64,000 bases of DNA from assembly GCA_025056455.1 (NCBI GenBank), contig JANWVY010000002.1, positions 854,737-918,736 of the forward strand, given 5' to 3'. Numbering within the stretch: position 1 is the first letter of the stretch; the number at the start of each line of letters is the position of its first letter. Below the pieces are notes generated by a model. That model had not been told where the DNA came from. It saw nothing but the letters and a program-made list of their open reading frames with translations, and made no database searches. Shown here one piece after another: positions 46,004 through 55,133 of the stretch. A program made the translations under genes and the position numbers. Origin of the DNA: Bryobacteraceae bacterium. GTDB lineage: Bacteria; Acidobacteriota; Terriglobia; Bryobacterales; Bryobacteraceae.

Positions 46004-47898
46004 AGCGGTAGCGTCCTCCCTTCGGCAACGCGCACCAATCCTTGATCCGTGCCCAGGTACAGTGTGCCAGCGCCGGCAGCCACTGCGGTCACATTCAGCG
46101 ACGGCAGACCTTCAGTGAAGAAGCTCCACCGGTTGGTAGCCCGGTTGTACACGGCAAGCCCGTTGTTGACGGTGCCTGCAAATACGCCTCGGGCCGAAAA
46201 GGTCATGGCGTTGGGATTCACCTCAAAGCCTTCGCGCAAATCTGCAAATCCATACCAGCTGGCGCCGTCAAAACGGTAGATGCCGGCTCCATAAGTGCCA
46301 GCAAAGATCTCCTCGCCCACGGTAACGGCAGCACTGATCCAGTTGTGCTTTAGTACGGAATTCGCCGTTGTATAGCTTGCCTTTACGATTCCACTCTCGA
46401 GAATGGAAGCTCCACCGAGAGCGCCGGCCAAAAGTTTTCCCCGCAGGGAAGCCAAGGTGTAGACGTGGTTGTTAACTAACCCGTGAAAGGCGTGGACGCT
46501 GCTTGCTCCGCCAGAATTGAGGAAGGTAATGCCGGCCGACGTGGCGACCACCATACCTGCTTCCTCAAGAAGTACATCGGTTGCATGATTAGAAATCAAG
46601 CCCTGGCTCTTGGTAATGACCTGGCGGGTTTTCCCTGACCGGTCGGTGATCACCAGCCCGTTGGCGGTTGCAATGACAGCTCCATCTTGACGGAGCGCGA
46701 TACGGTTCACGCAGAACAAATGATCGTCTTCAAAGTGCGTGACTCGCTGGGTTACGGGATCCCAAATATCCAGGCCCCGGTCGAAGTAACCGAGCCAGAC
46801 GCGCCCCGTGTTATCAAGAGCGATCGAGGTCACCATCGCGTCGGTAAGAGGGGCGGCCGTTTCAGTTTGCAAAGCGAGATTCCGCCAGTTTCCGGATTCG
46901 CGAACGAAGAGTTGATGTTCGAGCACGGCAACCAGAAGCTGGCCGGAGAGCTTCAAGCGCCGGATCTCGGAGTCTCCGGCGCTGGTGCGACGCGGACGTG
47001 CGTTGCCGGCAGCAAGCGGCATCTCCCACAAGCCATCTTCGAAGGTTCCAATCCACAAGGTGTGCTCATCGGCCTGTAAATCTCTGGGGAAAATTCCGGG
47101 AGCAATGAGAACCGACTTCCCATCCGCGCCGAGTTCGCTGACACCGGCAAGCGTCGCGGCAAAAGCACGCCCGTTCACCGAAGCAAGAGCATGGACATGC
47201 CGGTCAGGAAGATCCTCGAAACGCTCGATCTGTCCGCCCTGGGCGTGAATGACTCCTTGATCCAAGGTCCCGATCCACAGCGAGTCTAGTTGCCCGGCGA
47301 GCGCCGTAACGGAGACATCTTTGAGCGACTCGTGAAACCACCTTAGTTGCGCCCCGTCCCAAACCAACAGTCCAGCCTTGTCGGTCCCGATGAGCAGCTG
47401 GCCCGATTCGAGGGGCAAGATCGCCGTTATGCGCCGCGCCGCTTGCAGTTCTGGCAAAAGCTGGCGAAAAGCGCTGCCATCAAAGATCAGCAGCCCTGCC
47501 CCCGCCGTTGCAATAAACAATTCCCGGCGCTGAGCCCCAGCCAACACTCCCGCGGCCATGACTTGCAAGGGTGTGGCCGGCAACTCTAGGCCGCAGCGAA
47601 AAGCGTTCTTCAAATGGCCTTCGGAATCCACTTCGAGGAGCCTGTGCGCAGTCAACACATACCACTTGCCGTCAAGAGTATCGAAATCTCGCAAGGTCAA
47701 GCGCGGTGTGACCAGCTCGAGCCCTTCAACCGCTCGTGGCTGTACGCTCCGGACGGAGTAGCGAATCTCACTCGAGCCGGATTGCTGGATTTCGGAAACC
47801 CGGAGTTGCTGGTGTGCTTTCCAGATCGAGTAGCCGCCAAAAGACGCCCCAGCCAAGGTAACGGCCACCCACGCCAACCGTATTCCCTTCCTCGGCAC
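46000..47898 (-). CDS. Membrane-anchored beta-propeller protein
   Basis: This is a 632-residue protein with an N-terminal membrane anchor at about residues 8-26 (RLAWVAVTLAGASFGGYSIW) and no obvious cleavage site. The rest consists of repeated blades with the signature LWIGTxxxGLxxxxxG, seen at least eight times (LLIGTDKAGLLVWDG, LWIGTLDQGVIHAQG, VFAGTVNNGLAVYN, LYLGTDQGLVRV). This is the two-component-regulator propeller type, usually a periplasmic sensor, but no kinase or output domain is attached. It is the first gene of the five-gene operon and divergent from the CocE-family hydrolase, so it may detect the signal or ligand for the system. Confidence 0.8.
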   Translation of the reverse strand: MPRKGIRLAWVAVTLAGASFGGYSIWKAHQQLRVSEIQQSGSSEIRYSVRSVQPRAVEGLELVTPRLTLRDFDTLDGKWYVLTAHRLLEVDSEGHLKNAFRCGLELPATPLQVMAAGVLAGAQRRELFIATAGAGLLIFDGSAFRQLLPELQAARRITAILPLESGQLLIGTDKAGLLVWDGAQLRWFHESLKDVSVTALAGQLDSLWIGTLDQGVIHAQGGQIERFEDLPDRHVHALASVNGRAFAATLAGVSELGADGKSVLIAPGIFPRDLQADEHTLWIGTFEDGLWEMPLAAGNARPRRTSAGDSEIRRLKLSGQLLVAVLEHQLFVRESGNWRNLALQTETAAPLTDAMVTSIALDNTGRVWLGYFDRGLDIWDPVTQRVTHFEDDHLFCVNRIALRQDGAVIATANGLVITDRSGKTRQVITKSQGLISNHATDVLLEEAGMVVATSAGITFLNSGGASSVHAFHGLVNNHVYTLASLRGKLLAGALGGASILESGIVKASYTTANSVLKHNWISAAVTVGEEIFAGTYGAGIYRFDGASWYGFADLREGFEVNPNAMTFSARGVFAGTVNNGLAVYNRATNRWSFFTEGLPSLNVTAVAAGAGTLYLGTDQGLVRVAEGRTLPL

Positions 47899-48033
47899 TC
47901 AATTGCCTCCGCTTCCGCCACGCGCCTCCACCACGCCCCAGGCCCGTTTCTTCCCTCTGAGGAACGCAACAGCTCGAGTACGCTTATTGTCGCCTACTGC
48001 AACCCGTTCATGCGACACTGGTCGGGATTAGCC

Positions 48034-49878
48034 ATGCGTTTGTTTGCGATCACCTTCGTTCTTTGCCTGCCGGCAGCGGGCCAGAAAGACTTGATTGTCG
48101 CCAACTACACCAAGTACGAGCATCGCATTCCCATGCGCGACGGAGTGCGCCTGTTCACTAGCGTGTACATGCCAAAGGACGATTCGGAGAAGTATCCGAT
48201 TCTTCTCTTCCGCACCCCTTACTCAATCCGGCCTTACGGCGCTGACCAGTACCCGGATAGTTTTCGCGTTTCGGAAAAGTATGTCAAGGAAAAATTTATC
48301 TTTGTTTTCCAAGACGTGCGTGGCAGGTATATGTCTGAAGGCGAGTTTGTCAACGTCCGCCCTTACCTCCCGGTCAAGCGGACGGCCAAAGAGATCGATG
48401 AGACCACCGACAGTTACGACACCATCGACTGGCTAATCAAGCACCTGCCCAATCACAATGGGCGCGTCGGCATCCACGGCATCTCTTATCCGGGTTTCTA
48501 TGCCGCGATGGCCGCCATTGACGCCCATCCGGCGCTCAAAGCATCTTCCCCCCAAGCTCCCGTGACGGACTGGTTTGTTGGTGATGACTTCCATCACAAT
48601 GGCGCCTTCTATCTTGTGCACTTCTTTCGGTTTTTCACCCTGTTTGGAATGGAACGCCCGGAGCTCACCACGAAGCCGGCTCCAAGCCTCGCGCCCGACA
48701 TCGCGGATGCCTATCACTTCTTCCTCAACGTTGGGCCCTTGATCAACCTGAACGAGCGGTATTTCAAAAACAAGATTCCCTACTGGAACGAATTCATTCG
48801 ACATCCTGACTACGACGACTACTGGAAGGCGCGTGACCTTCGCGCCGGCGCCGCGAACGTCAAGCCCGCCATGATGACCGTCGGCGGGTGGTTTGACGCC
48901 GAAGACCTCTACGGCCCGCTACGGCTTTACGAAGCGATCGAGAAAAAAGCCAAAACTCCCCAGAATATTCTTGTCATGGGGCCCTGGTATCACGGCCAGT
49001 GGGGGGGAAGAGGCAAGGGAGAAAAGCTCGGTTTTGTTAACTTCAATTCTGATACAAGCGCCTTCTATCGCGATGAGATTGAGTTCCCTTTTTTCCTCTA
49101 TCACTTAAAGGGCAAAGGAGAAATGAAACTTCCAGAAGCCTACATGTTTGAAACAGGGGCCAATCACTGGCGCAAGTTTGACGCCTGGCCGCCGAAAAAC
49201 GCGGTGGCCCGGACACTGTATTTCCATGCTGAAGGGAGGCTTTCCTTTGAGCCGGTGAAAGATCAGGGATTCGACGAGTATCTCAGTGATCCAAACAAGC
49301 CCGTTCCTTTCACTCCCGGTATCGTGCAATCGATGACGCGCGAGCACATGGTGGATGACCAGCGTTTCGCGGCAGCGCGGCCGGACGTCCTGGTCTACCA
49401 GACTGACACGCTCGAGAATGACGTTGTGCTAGCAGGCCCGATCGAGGCCCAATTGTATGTCTCCACCACGGGTACCGATTCGGACTTCGTTGTGAAGTTG
49501 ATTGATGTCTATCCCGACGACTATCCAAACCCTGAACCAAACCCAGAAAAAGTGACTATGGGGGGATTCCAGCAGCTGGTGCGCGGCGAGCTATTCCGCG
49601 GCCGTTATCGCAAGAGCTTTGAAAAACCGGAGCCCTTCACTCCTGGTCAAGTGGAAAAGGTCTTCTATACCCTACCGGACGTCTATCACAACTTCCGGCG
49701 CGGCCACCGGATCATGATCCAAGTGCAGAGCTCATGGTTTCCCCTGGTGGATCGCAATCCGCAAAAATTCGTGCCAAATATTTATGAAGCCAAAAAGGAA
49801 GACTTCGTAAAGGCGACACAGCGACTTTACCGTTCGCCTGTCCATCCTTCAGGCGTACGGGTATTGATGCTACCTTAG
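48034..49878 (+). CDS. CocE/NonD-family secreted alpha/beta hydrolase
   Basis: This is a 614-residue serine hydrolase. The ATG at 48034 yields a signal peptide (MRLFAITFVLCLPAAGQ); the longer frame upstream runs antisense through the propeller gene and is rejected. The nucleophile elbow is in HGISYPGFYAAMA (GxSYxG), the oxyanion region in IPMRDGVRLFTSVYMP, and the catalytic histidine region around MGPWYHGQWGG. The C-terminal third is a PepX_C jelly-roll. Related enzymes cleave cocaine esters, alpha-amino-acid esters or X-Pro dipeptides; the natural substrate is unknown, and a peptide or ester is likely. Confidence 0.9.
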   Translation: MRLFAITFVLCLPAAGQKDLIVANYTKYEHRIPMRDGVRLFTSVYMPKDDSEKYPILLFRTPYSIRPYGADQYPDSFRVSEKYVKEKFIFVFQDVRGRYMSEGEFVNVRPYLPVKRTAKEIDETTDSYDTIDWLIKHLPNHNGRVGIHGISYPGFYAAMAAIDAHPALKASSPQAPVTDWFVGDDFHHNGAFYLVHFFRFFTLFGMERPELTTKPAPSLAPDIADAYHFFLNVGPLINLNERYFKNKIPYWNEFIRHPDYDDYWKARDLRAGAANVKPAMMTVGGWFDAEDLYGPLRLYEAIEKKAKTPQNILVMGPWYHGQWGGRGKGEKLGFVNFNSDTSAFYRDEIEFPFFLYHLKGKGEMKLPEAYMFETGANHWRKFDAWPPKNAVARTLYFHAEGRLSFEPVKDQGFDEYLSDPNKPVPFTPGIVQSMTREHMVDDQRFAAARPDVLVYQTDTLENDVVLAGPIEAQLYVSTTGTDSDFVVKLIDVYPDDYPNPEPNPEKVTMGGFQQLVRGELFRGRYRKSFEKPEPFTPGQVEKVFYTLPDVYHNFRRGHRIMIQVQSSWFPLVDRNPQKFVPNIYEAKKEDFVKATQRLYRSPVHPSGVRVLMLP

Positions 49879-49913
49879 CCCGTCCCCAACCGGGATGCTC
49901 CCGTTGAGTCACT

Positions 49914-50423
49914 ATGGAAATCTTTATCCGTGAGCTCACGTTGGCAGACTATGACGCTTACTGGCAGTTGCGTCTCGAAGCTTTGGAGAATGAGCCACTC
50001 ATTTTTGGCGAGGATCCCTCCGAGCATCGGGCCCTCTCTCGGTCCGCGATCGAACAGCGGTTTGGCTGCAGTGGAGGAGGGAATTTTGTGTTGGGAGCCT
50101 TTGCCCAACAAAGGCTGGTGGGCACAGCGGCGCTCACGCGAGCCGAACGCATCAAGCGGCGGCATAAAGCCATGGTTTGGGGAGTTTATGTCCAGCCAGC
50201 TTGGCGCGGAAGGGGAATCGCCACGCGCCTGCTACAAGAGTTAATCGCCCGCGCTAAGCGCATGCAGGGCCTGGCGCTGCTACACCTCACCGTGACGACA
50301 ACGAATCCCGCCAAGAGAATTTACGACTCGCTGGGCTTCGTGCAAACCGGCGTCGAACCCATGTCGATGAAATGCGGTGAACGCTATATTGACGAATACT
50401 TTATGGTGTTGAGGCTCAACTGA
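49914..50423 (+). CDS. GNAT-family N-acetyltransferase
   Basis: This is a 169-residue GNAT fold protein. The acetyl-CoA binding motif is VYVQPAWRGRGIATRLLQELI (R/Q-x-x-G-x-G/A), with LHLTVTTTNPAKRIYDSLGF as the C-terminal motif B. The N-terminal half (FIRELTLADYDAYWQLRLEAL) is typical of stand-alone acetyltransferases. The substrate cannot be inferred. It begins 35 bases after the CocE-family gene on the same strand and may be co-transcribed. Confidence 0.85.
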   Translation: MEIFIRELTLADYDAYWQLRLEALENEPLIFGEDPSEHRALSRSAIEQRFGCSGGGNFVLGAFAQQRLVGTAALTRAERIKRRHKAMVWGVYVQPAWRGRGIATRLLQELIARAKRMQGLALLHLTVTTTNPAKRIYDSLGFVQTGVEPMSMKCGERYIDEYFMVLRLN

Positions 50424-50466
50424 AACGCCAGCTTGCGCCTTGGACATCCCTCGAACACCGAGCGGG

Positions 50467-50472
50467 TATAAT
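50467..50472 (+). promoter_or_regulatory. Putative -10 box for the DUF4332 gene
   Basis: This is a perfect TATAAT hexamer 42 bases before the ATG at 50514. The best upstream candidate for -35 is TGGACA at 50441-50446, with a long 20-base spacer, so only the -10 is reasonably supported. Confidence 0.4.
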
Positions 50473-50513
50473 CGATCGAGCAGTGCGAAAATTCCTCAAC
50501 GAGGCTCGAACTC

Positions 50514-50915
50514 ATGAAGGTTGAAGAAATTGAAGGCATTGGCCCCGCTTATCAGTCCAAGCTAAACCAGGTTGGCATCACGACCGTTGAGCAACTTCTC
50601 GAGGTCTGCGGCGCTCCTAAGGGCCGAAAGGAGATTGCGGAGAAAACGGGGATCAGCGAAAGCTTGATCTTAAAGTGGACCAATCATGCTGATTTGATCC
50701 GTATTAACGGTATCGGACCCCAGTACGCGGAGCTGCTTGAGGCGGCGGGAGTAGATACGGTGAAGGAACTTCGCAACCGCAACGCCGAGAATCTGCACGC
50801 CAAGATTCAAGAGGTCAACGAGGTTAAAAAACTCACCGGCAACATTCCCTCGGTGTCCGTCGTTCAAGGGTGGATTGATCAAGCCAAACAGCTGGAACCG
50901 AAAGTAACCCACTGA
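50514..50915 (+). CDS. DUF4332 helix-hairpin-helix protein
   Basis: This 133-residue protein consists of two helix-hairpin-helix-like halves. Each contains an IEGIGPAYQSKLNQVGI or INGIGPQYAELLEAAGV element followed by helices, the layout of DUF4332. The GxGPxY/xxL motif is the hairpin that contacts DNA backbone in other HhH proteins. It has no signal peptide. The gene stands alone behind a TATAAT box. A non-sequence-specific DNA-binding or nucleic-acid-related role is inferred from the fold; the family itself is uncharacterised. Confidence 0.85.
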   Translation: MKVEEIEGIGPAYQSKLNQVGITTVEQLLEVCGAPKGRKEIAEKTGISESLILKWTNHADLIRINGIGPQYAELLEAAGVDTVKELRNRNAENLHAKIQEVNEVKKLTGNIPSVSVVQGWIDQAKQLEPKVTH

Positions 50916-50962
50916 CGCGCTTCCTCGAAGATAGCGGCTCCATGACCGAGCGAAGGCTTTGC

Positions 50963-52309
50963 ATGACTCGGGGCAAGCACGGGAGCTTCCCGCTGCTTGC
51001 CCTCATCCTCGCGGTATTCACTAGCTGTAACCGGGAATCTGAAATTCGCAAATTGTTTTCTGCGCGCCTTGGAACCGTTGAGCTTCCGGCAGTCGAAGTC
51101 ACCTTATCTGCGCCCCTGGTCATCGAGAATGCCGACGGATTACACATCCGAGGTAACGGCGCACGTCTCAAAACTGGCTTTGAAGGCCGAGCAGCGATTC
51201 ATATTCTCAACTCCAAGAATGTCCGTCTTGAAAATTTCACTCTAGTCGGCAATCGAGCATCTCAAGATCAGCGGTTTGGATTTCCTCCCGCTGATCAGCC
51301 CATGACTCGCTGGAATCGGAATAACGGCATCTTGGTTGAGCAGTCCAGCGATATTTATCTCAGTAAGTTGACGGTGCGAGAAGTCGTTAGTTACCCCGTT
51401 TTGATCAACGCCAGCCGGCGCGTGACGGTAGAAGAAGTCTTAGTCGGAGATTCGGGATCTTTAGACGAAAAATCCATGAATAACGCCACCGGCGGCATCC
51501 TCTTTGAAGAGGGATGCGAAGATTTTGTTGTCCGAAAATCCAAGCTTCGTAACATTCGGGGTAACGGCATTTGGACTCATTCCCTTCTCTCGTCGCCTCG
51601 AAATCGCCGGGGACTTTTTGAAGAAAACGACCTTCGCTACATCGGCCGCGACGCCCTGCAGGCCGGCCATGCCATAGAGCTTCGTATCCTTCGTAACACG
51701 GGTGCCTTTATTGGATTCCCTGTTGAACACGTCGATATGGGCCGCCTGGCCACTCCCGTCGCCATTGATACAGCCGGTAACGTCGAAAACAGCGTTTACG
51801 CCGAAAACGAATTCGAAGAAATCAACGGAAAGTGCATTGACCTCGATGGATTTCACGACGGGGAAGTGCGCGCGAACCGTTGTGTCAATCGTCGCTCAAT
51901 CGACGCCTATCCCCACGGTCACTACGGCATTGTCCTGAATAACAGCAATCCCCAGATGGTCTCCCAGAACATCCGCATCCTCGGCAATTATATGGAAGGC
52001 TTTAAATTTGGCGGTATTTTCCTCATTGGCCAGGGACATATCGTGCGCGATAACCAGTTTCTCCGTATCAATATCGCGCACTGCAACGAAAATCCGAACA
52101 TCGGTTGCCGCTATAAGCCTGATGAACCCGATCTGCTGCAAACGGGCATTTATCTTGGCAAGGGTGCCGAGCGTCCCGCTCCTGCGAAAAACCTAACAAT
52201 TGAGGATAACACTGTCCAGGGATATAAAATGGCTTCCCGTTGCATTTCCGCCGCGCCTGGCGTTTCCGTCCACGCTAGCCGGATTGCTCGAAACCGTTGC
52301 CTTGATTGA
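50963..52309 (+). CDS. Right-handed beta-helix lipoprotein
   Basis: This is a 448-residue protein. The ATG at 50963 follows GAAGG by 6 bases and gives MTRGKHGSFPLLALILAV ending in FTSC, a lipoprotein signal with the cysteine near residue 22. An in-frame ATG at 50942 is the alternative. The body is a parallel beta-helix with coils such as SKNVRLENFTLVGNR, SSDIYLSKLTVREVV, CEDFVVRKSKLRNIRGNGIW and NIRILGNYMEGFKFGGIFL, typical of pectate-lyase-like and polysaccharide-processing proteins. No catalytic residues can be assigned. It lies next to, and converges on, the phage tail module with a 73-base gap. Confidence 0.75.
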   Translation: MTRGKHGSFPLLALILAVFTSCNRESEIRKLFSARLGTVELPAVEVTLSAPLVIENADGLHIRGNGARLKTGFEGRAAIHILNSKNVRLENFTLVGNRASQDQRFGFPPADQPMTRWNRNNGILVEQSSDIYLSKLTVREVVSYPVLINASRRVTVEEVLVGDSGSLDEKSMNNATGGILFEEGCEDFVVRKSKLRNIRGNGIWTHSLLSSPRNRRGLFEENDLRYIGRDALQAGHAIELRILRNTGAFIGFPVEHVDMGRLATPVAIDTAGNVENSVYAENEFEEINGKCIDLDGFHDGEVRANRCVNRRSIDAYPHGHYGIVLNNSNPQMVSQNIRILGNYMEGFKFGGIFLIGQGHIVRDNQFLRINIAHCNENPNIGCRYKPDEPDLLQTGIYLGKGAERPAPAKNLTIEDNTVQGYKMASRCISAAPGVSVHASRIARNRCLD

Positions 52310-52382
52310 CCTCCCGCGCCTCACCCGTTCCATGCCGCCCGAACGATTTGCCCCCAAGCTCGCAAACAGCCACCCAGCCATG

Positions 52383-55133
52383 TCATCCGTTCATGCAACT
52401 GCGCGTGGAAGGAAACAAACGAATTTCGTCATAACCAATTAGGCAATATTGATCCAGCGCGAATAAAACAATCGACTCCAACCCTTCAGCTTTTGCAAGA
52501 CTTACCTCCCGCTCCCACGGCGCAATCGCGTCGCTGAGACCAATTAGATGACTTCTCTTCCCACGAGCGAAGCCCCTCTGCTCAGAATACTGAATCGAGC
52601 TGAAACTCTTATTCAAATCCCTCGATCCGGTATAAATGAAACTTTCCGTTTTTAAGTTGTCTAAAATCGACGTGTTCCAGGAACTTGGATAGTTCACTAG
52701 CCGGTTAAATTGCCCTTCATTCACATCCGTCGGATAGAGCACTTCAAAGCGACAAGCGGGGAAATCGCTTCGCACGTAAGTCATAACGGCATTTGTGAAG
52801 GCGCCAATCAACCCTGCCATAAAAGAAGCTTCTTGGGCATAAATCGCTGGATCGGCTTCGCCACTGGGCACAGCTCTTGGGTAAAAACCGTAAGCTGCAA
52901 AAAACTCCGCCCGGCTATAGGCATCGTGAAATGGCAGACCAGAGCCATCATAAGGAAAATACCACCACTGTACCTCGCCGAACTGCAGGTACGGTACACA
53001 ATCCGCCTGGGCCATGATACTCGCCATTTCGCGGTAGACTTCCTTCCAGTAGCTCAAACTGGCTGGCGAAAAATTCGTCTGCAAGGCTGGCGTGTTTAAC
53101 ACCACTGCATTCCCACTGGGATATCTCTGGGCAATGCCCGCCTCGACAGACGGATCCCCATGCTGTAATTCCATACTAAATGCAGCTGTGACATCCAAGC
53201 CGTAGTTTTTTAGTGCACGATAAAAACTTCGACTCCAATCTCGCACTGCCCGGTTGAGACGCGGTGACGCTGCTGTGTCGGTTCGCCACGCTCCATCTTG
53301 GCCCCCCGTCAGGGTCGGCCCGCTCACTTCGGCACGAAAATGGCCGCTTTCAGGAAAAGCACTGATAGTTATAGAGTTCCCATCCGCCCCCATCGATCGG
53401 GAATAAATCGTGAGTTGTGCTCCGCTAGCCTCCGCCCACACGCTCGTGTAGCCGCTATTTAAAACGAGTTCAAACGCCTTGGCGATGTCCTCAGCGGTCT
53501 CCCCAAGTAGATTTAAGTGGTTGATTACCGTTTGTGACGACGGTGGCTGTCCAACCCGGTTAATTATGATCTGCGTGATCTCGCTGAATCCAGGAGTGCC
53601 AAAAAATGTGATGGTTCCTTTTGCATAGCTGTGACCGCGCCTTATTAATTCGTAAAACCATAAAGCCCCCACATAATGATTCACCCTCCCTTTGAACCCG
53701 AGTGACACAATTTGCCATGCTGTTCGCTCCGGCGCTAATGCGAGCGAATGGTCCGTATCCCAGTCGGTTGCTAACGTCAACTTATCGTCAGCAGCTACAG
53801 GCTGGACGGAATCACTAGGGATCGCAATTTCGAGAAAATCAAAATAGAAGTAGGTGCCCGCAGCCCCAACATGGGATATCGCCACAGAATGCTCTCCCGC
53901 TTCATACTCACCCAAGAACTGTCTTACCAGAATATCTTCGCCAGCGAGCTGAAGACTGAAGTTAGTGGAATAAGTATCATCCACAGACACAGAAATCGCT
54001 GAGCAGTTTGCTGCCCGCCTCGTACCGAGATACAACCGATGGCTGTTACTCGCTCGGTAGAACGCCATCACGCCCGATCCGGGCGTGCTCGTGTAGTGAA
54101 TCGATCCCCCCGAGTAATTGCCGAACGCCTTAGCCCAGCTCCCGCTCAGCTGAATCTGATTTGACGAATCTTCGATGCGATAACTTCCCGGCCCCGCCAC
54201 CTGATACGCCCGGTTATTTCCTATAACAGACCAGTTAGTAACTCGAACTTCGAATTCTGACCTGACGAAGTGAGCGGGCTGAAGCGCTGCGGCATAAGTC
54301 CACCTCATCTTTCGAACATCCGAGGTAGGAACGGTGATCCCCTGAGTATCGACTAGGCTGCCAAAATTGAGCGTCACCCTCCATTTCGTCGGTGAGACAC
54401 CGCCTGAGAATCTCGTCGCCTTAGGCAGCCAAAACTCCGTCCGAGCCCCCGCCACATAGCCGTACACCCCGACCCGGTTTCCGTTGGCTCCTACAGTTGA
54501 ATTGGACTCCGTGAATCCTGCACCCACATAGGTTAAACGGATCTGTTGTCCAACTCGCTCCGCATCAACGGTTGGCGACAAAGCCTGGATTGTTGCAGCC
54601 AGCGCATCCAACACGGATTCAACTGTATCGTTTGCCGTGATTTGATAATTATAGTGTTCGTCCTCCCACGCCAACCCGACATAGTCGCCCGCTGTAAGCT
54701 CTCCCCCTAGCGTGAACTCGGCTCGTGCACACACATATTGGCCCTCGATCGGAACTGCATAATCCTTCAGACGCACAAAATAGAGCTGCTCACCCGTATC
54801 CCCGCTAGCCCAAATTCGCAGCATCGGCCAGTCCACAGTTGGATAAACCGTGGAGTCTATTTCCATGCAGTTTATTCGTACCTCATCGTAGCTTAATGTC
54901 AAGCCGCTCAGGTTACCGTCGGGCAGATTCCGAAATCGTGGGTGTTCAAAAACGTTGTCGCGGTTCCATTCTACGACTGCCCAGTCAAACTGTTGCCGCC
55001 AAGTGCCAGACAGCACAAAGCTAGATTCAGTGACTTCACTTAGCGCGGCAATGGCAGAAGGTCGTTCGAAGTAACACTGCAGATCCCGGTCAGGCCTTAA
55101 TTTCACCAGCGTCTCCGCCATGTCTGTCCTCAC
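52383..55133 (-). CDS. Phage tail fibre-like protein with non-contiguous-finger-type and glycosidase-like regions
   Basis: This is a 916-residue protein (912 if the ATG at 55121 after AGGACAGAC is used; the longer form starts with a GTG overlapping the hub stop). The central part has a segment TITFFGTPGFSEITQIIIN with ANGNRVGVYGY and GADGNSITISAFPES elements, as in the non-contiguous finger domains of phage fibres. The last 270 residues look like a TIM-barrel glycosidase: AVRDWSRSFYRALKNYGL, VPYLQFGEVQWWYFPYDGSG and SIVLFALDQYC. It is the final gene of the tail module and likely the receptor-binding or surface-degrading fibre. Catalysis is not shown. Confidence 0.65.
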   Translation of the reverse strand: MRTDMAETLVKLRPDRDLQCYFERPSAIAALSEVTESSFVLSGTWRQQFDWAVVEWNRDNVFEHPRFRNLPDGNLSGLTLSYDEVRINCMEIDSTVYPTVDWPMLRIWASGDTGEQLYFVRLKDYAVPIEGQYVCARAEFTLGGELTAGDYVGLAWEDEHYNYQITANDTVESVLDALAATIQALSPTVDAERVGQQIRLTYVGAGFTESNSTVGANGNRVGVYGYVAGARTEFWLPKATRFSGGVSPTKWRVTLNFGSLVDTQGITVPTSDVRKMRWTYAAALQPAHFVRSEFEVRVTNWSVIGNNRAYQVAGPGSYRIEDSSNQIQLSGSWAKAFGNYSGGSIHYTSTPGSGVMAFYRASNSHRLYLGTRRAANCSAISVSVDDTYSTNFSLQLAGEDILVRQFLGEYEAGEHSVAISHVGAAGTYFYFDFLEIAIPSDSVQPVAADDKLTLATDWDTDHSLALAPERTAWQIVSLGFKGRVNHYVGALWFYELIRRGHSYAKGTITFFGTPGFSEITQIIINRVGQPPSSQTVINHLNLLGETAEDIAKAFELVLNSGYTSVWAEASGAQLTIYSRSMGADGNSITISAFPESGHFRAEVSGPTLTGGQDGAWRTDTAASPRLNRAVRDWSRSFYRALKNYGLDVTAAFSMELQHGDPSVEAGIAQRYPSGNAVVLNTPALQTNFSPASLSYWKEVYREMASIMAQADCVPYLQFGEVQWWYFPYDGSGLPFHDAYSRAEFFAAYGFYPRAVPSGEADPAIYAQEASFMAGLIGAFTNAVMTYVRSDFPACRFEVLYPTDVNEGQFNRLVNYPSSWNTSILDNLKTESFIYTGSRDLNKSFSSIQYSEQRGFARGKRSHLIGLSDAIAPWEREVSLAKAEGLESIVLFALDQYCLIGYDEIRLFPSTRSCMNG

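Noticed and set aside
34731-47898. Naming the five-gene operon as an alpha-2-macroglobulin (mag/yfa-type) locus
   Set aside because: DUF2138-like and DUF2300-like resemblances are weak by eye, and no macroglobulin or thioester motif is present in the window.
47614-48033. An upstream extension of the CocE-family gene
   Set aside because: It overlaps the start of the divergent propeller gene and lacks the signal peptide that begins at 48034.
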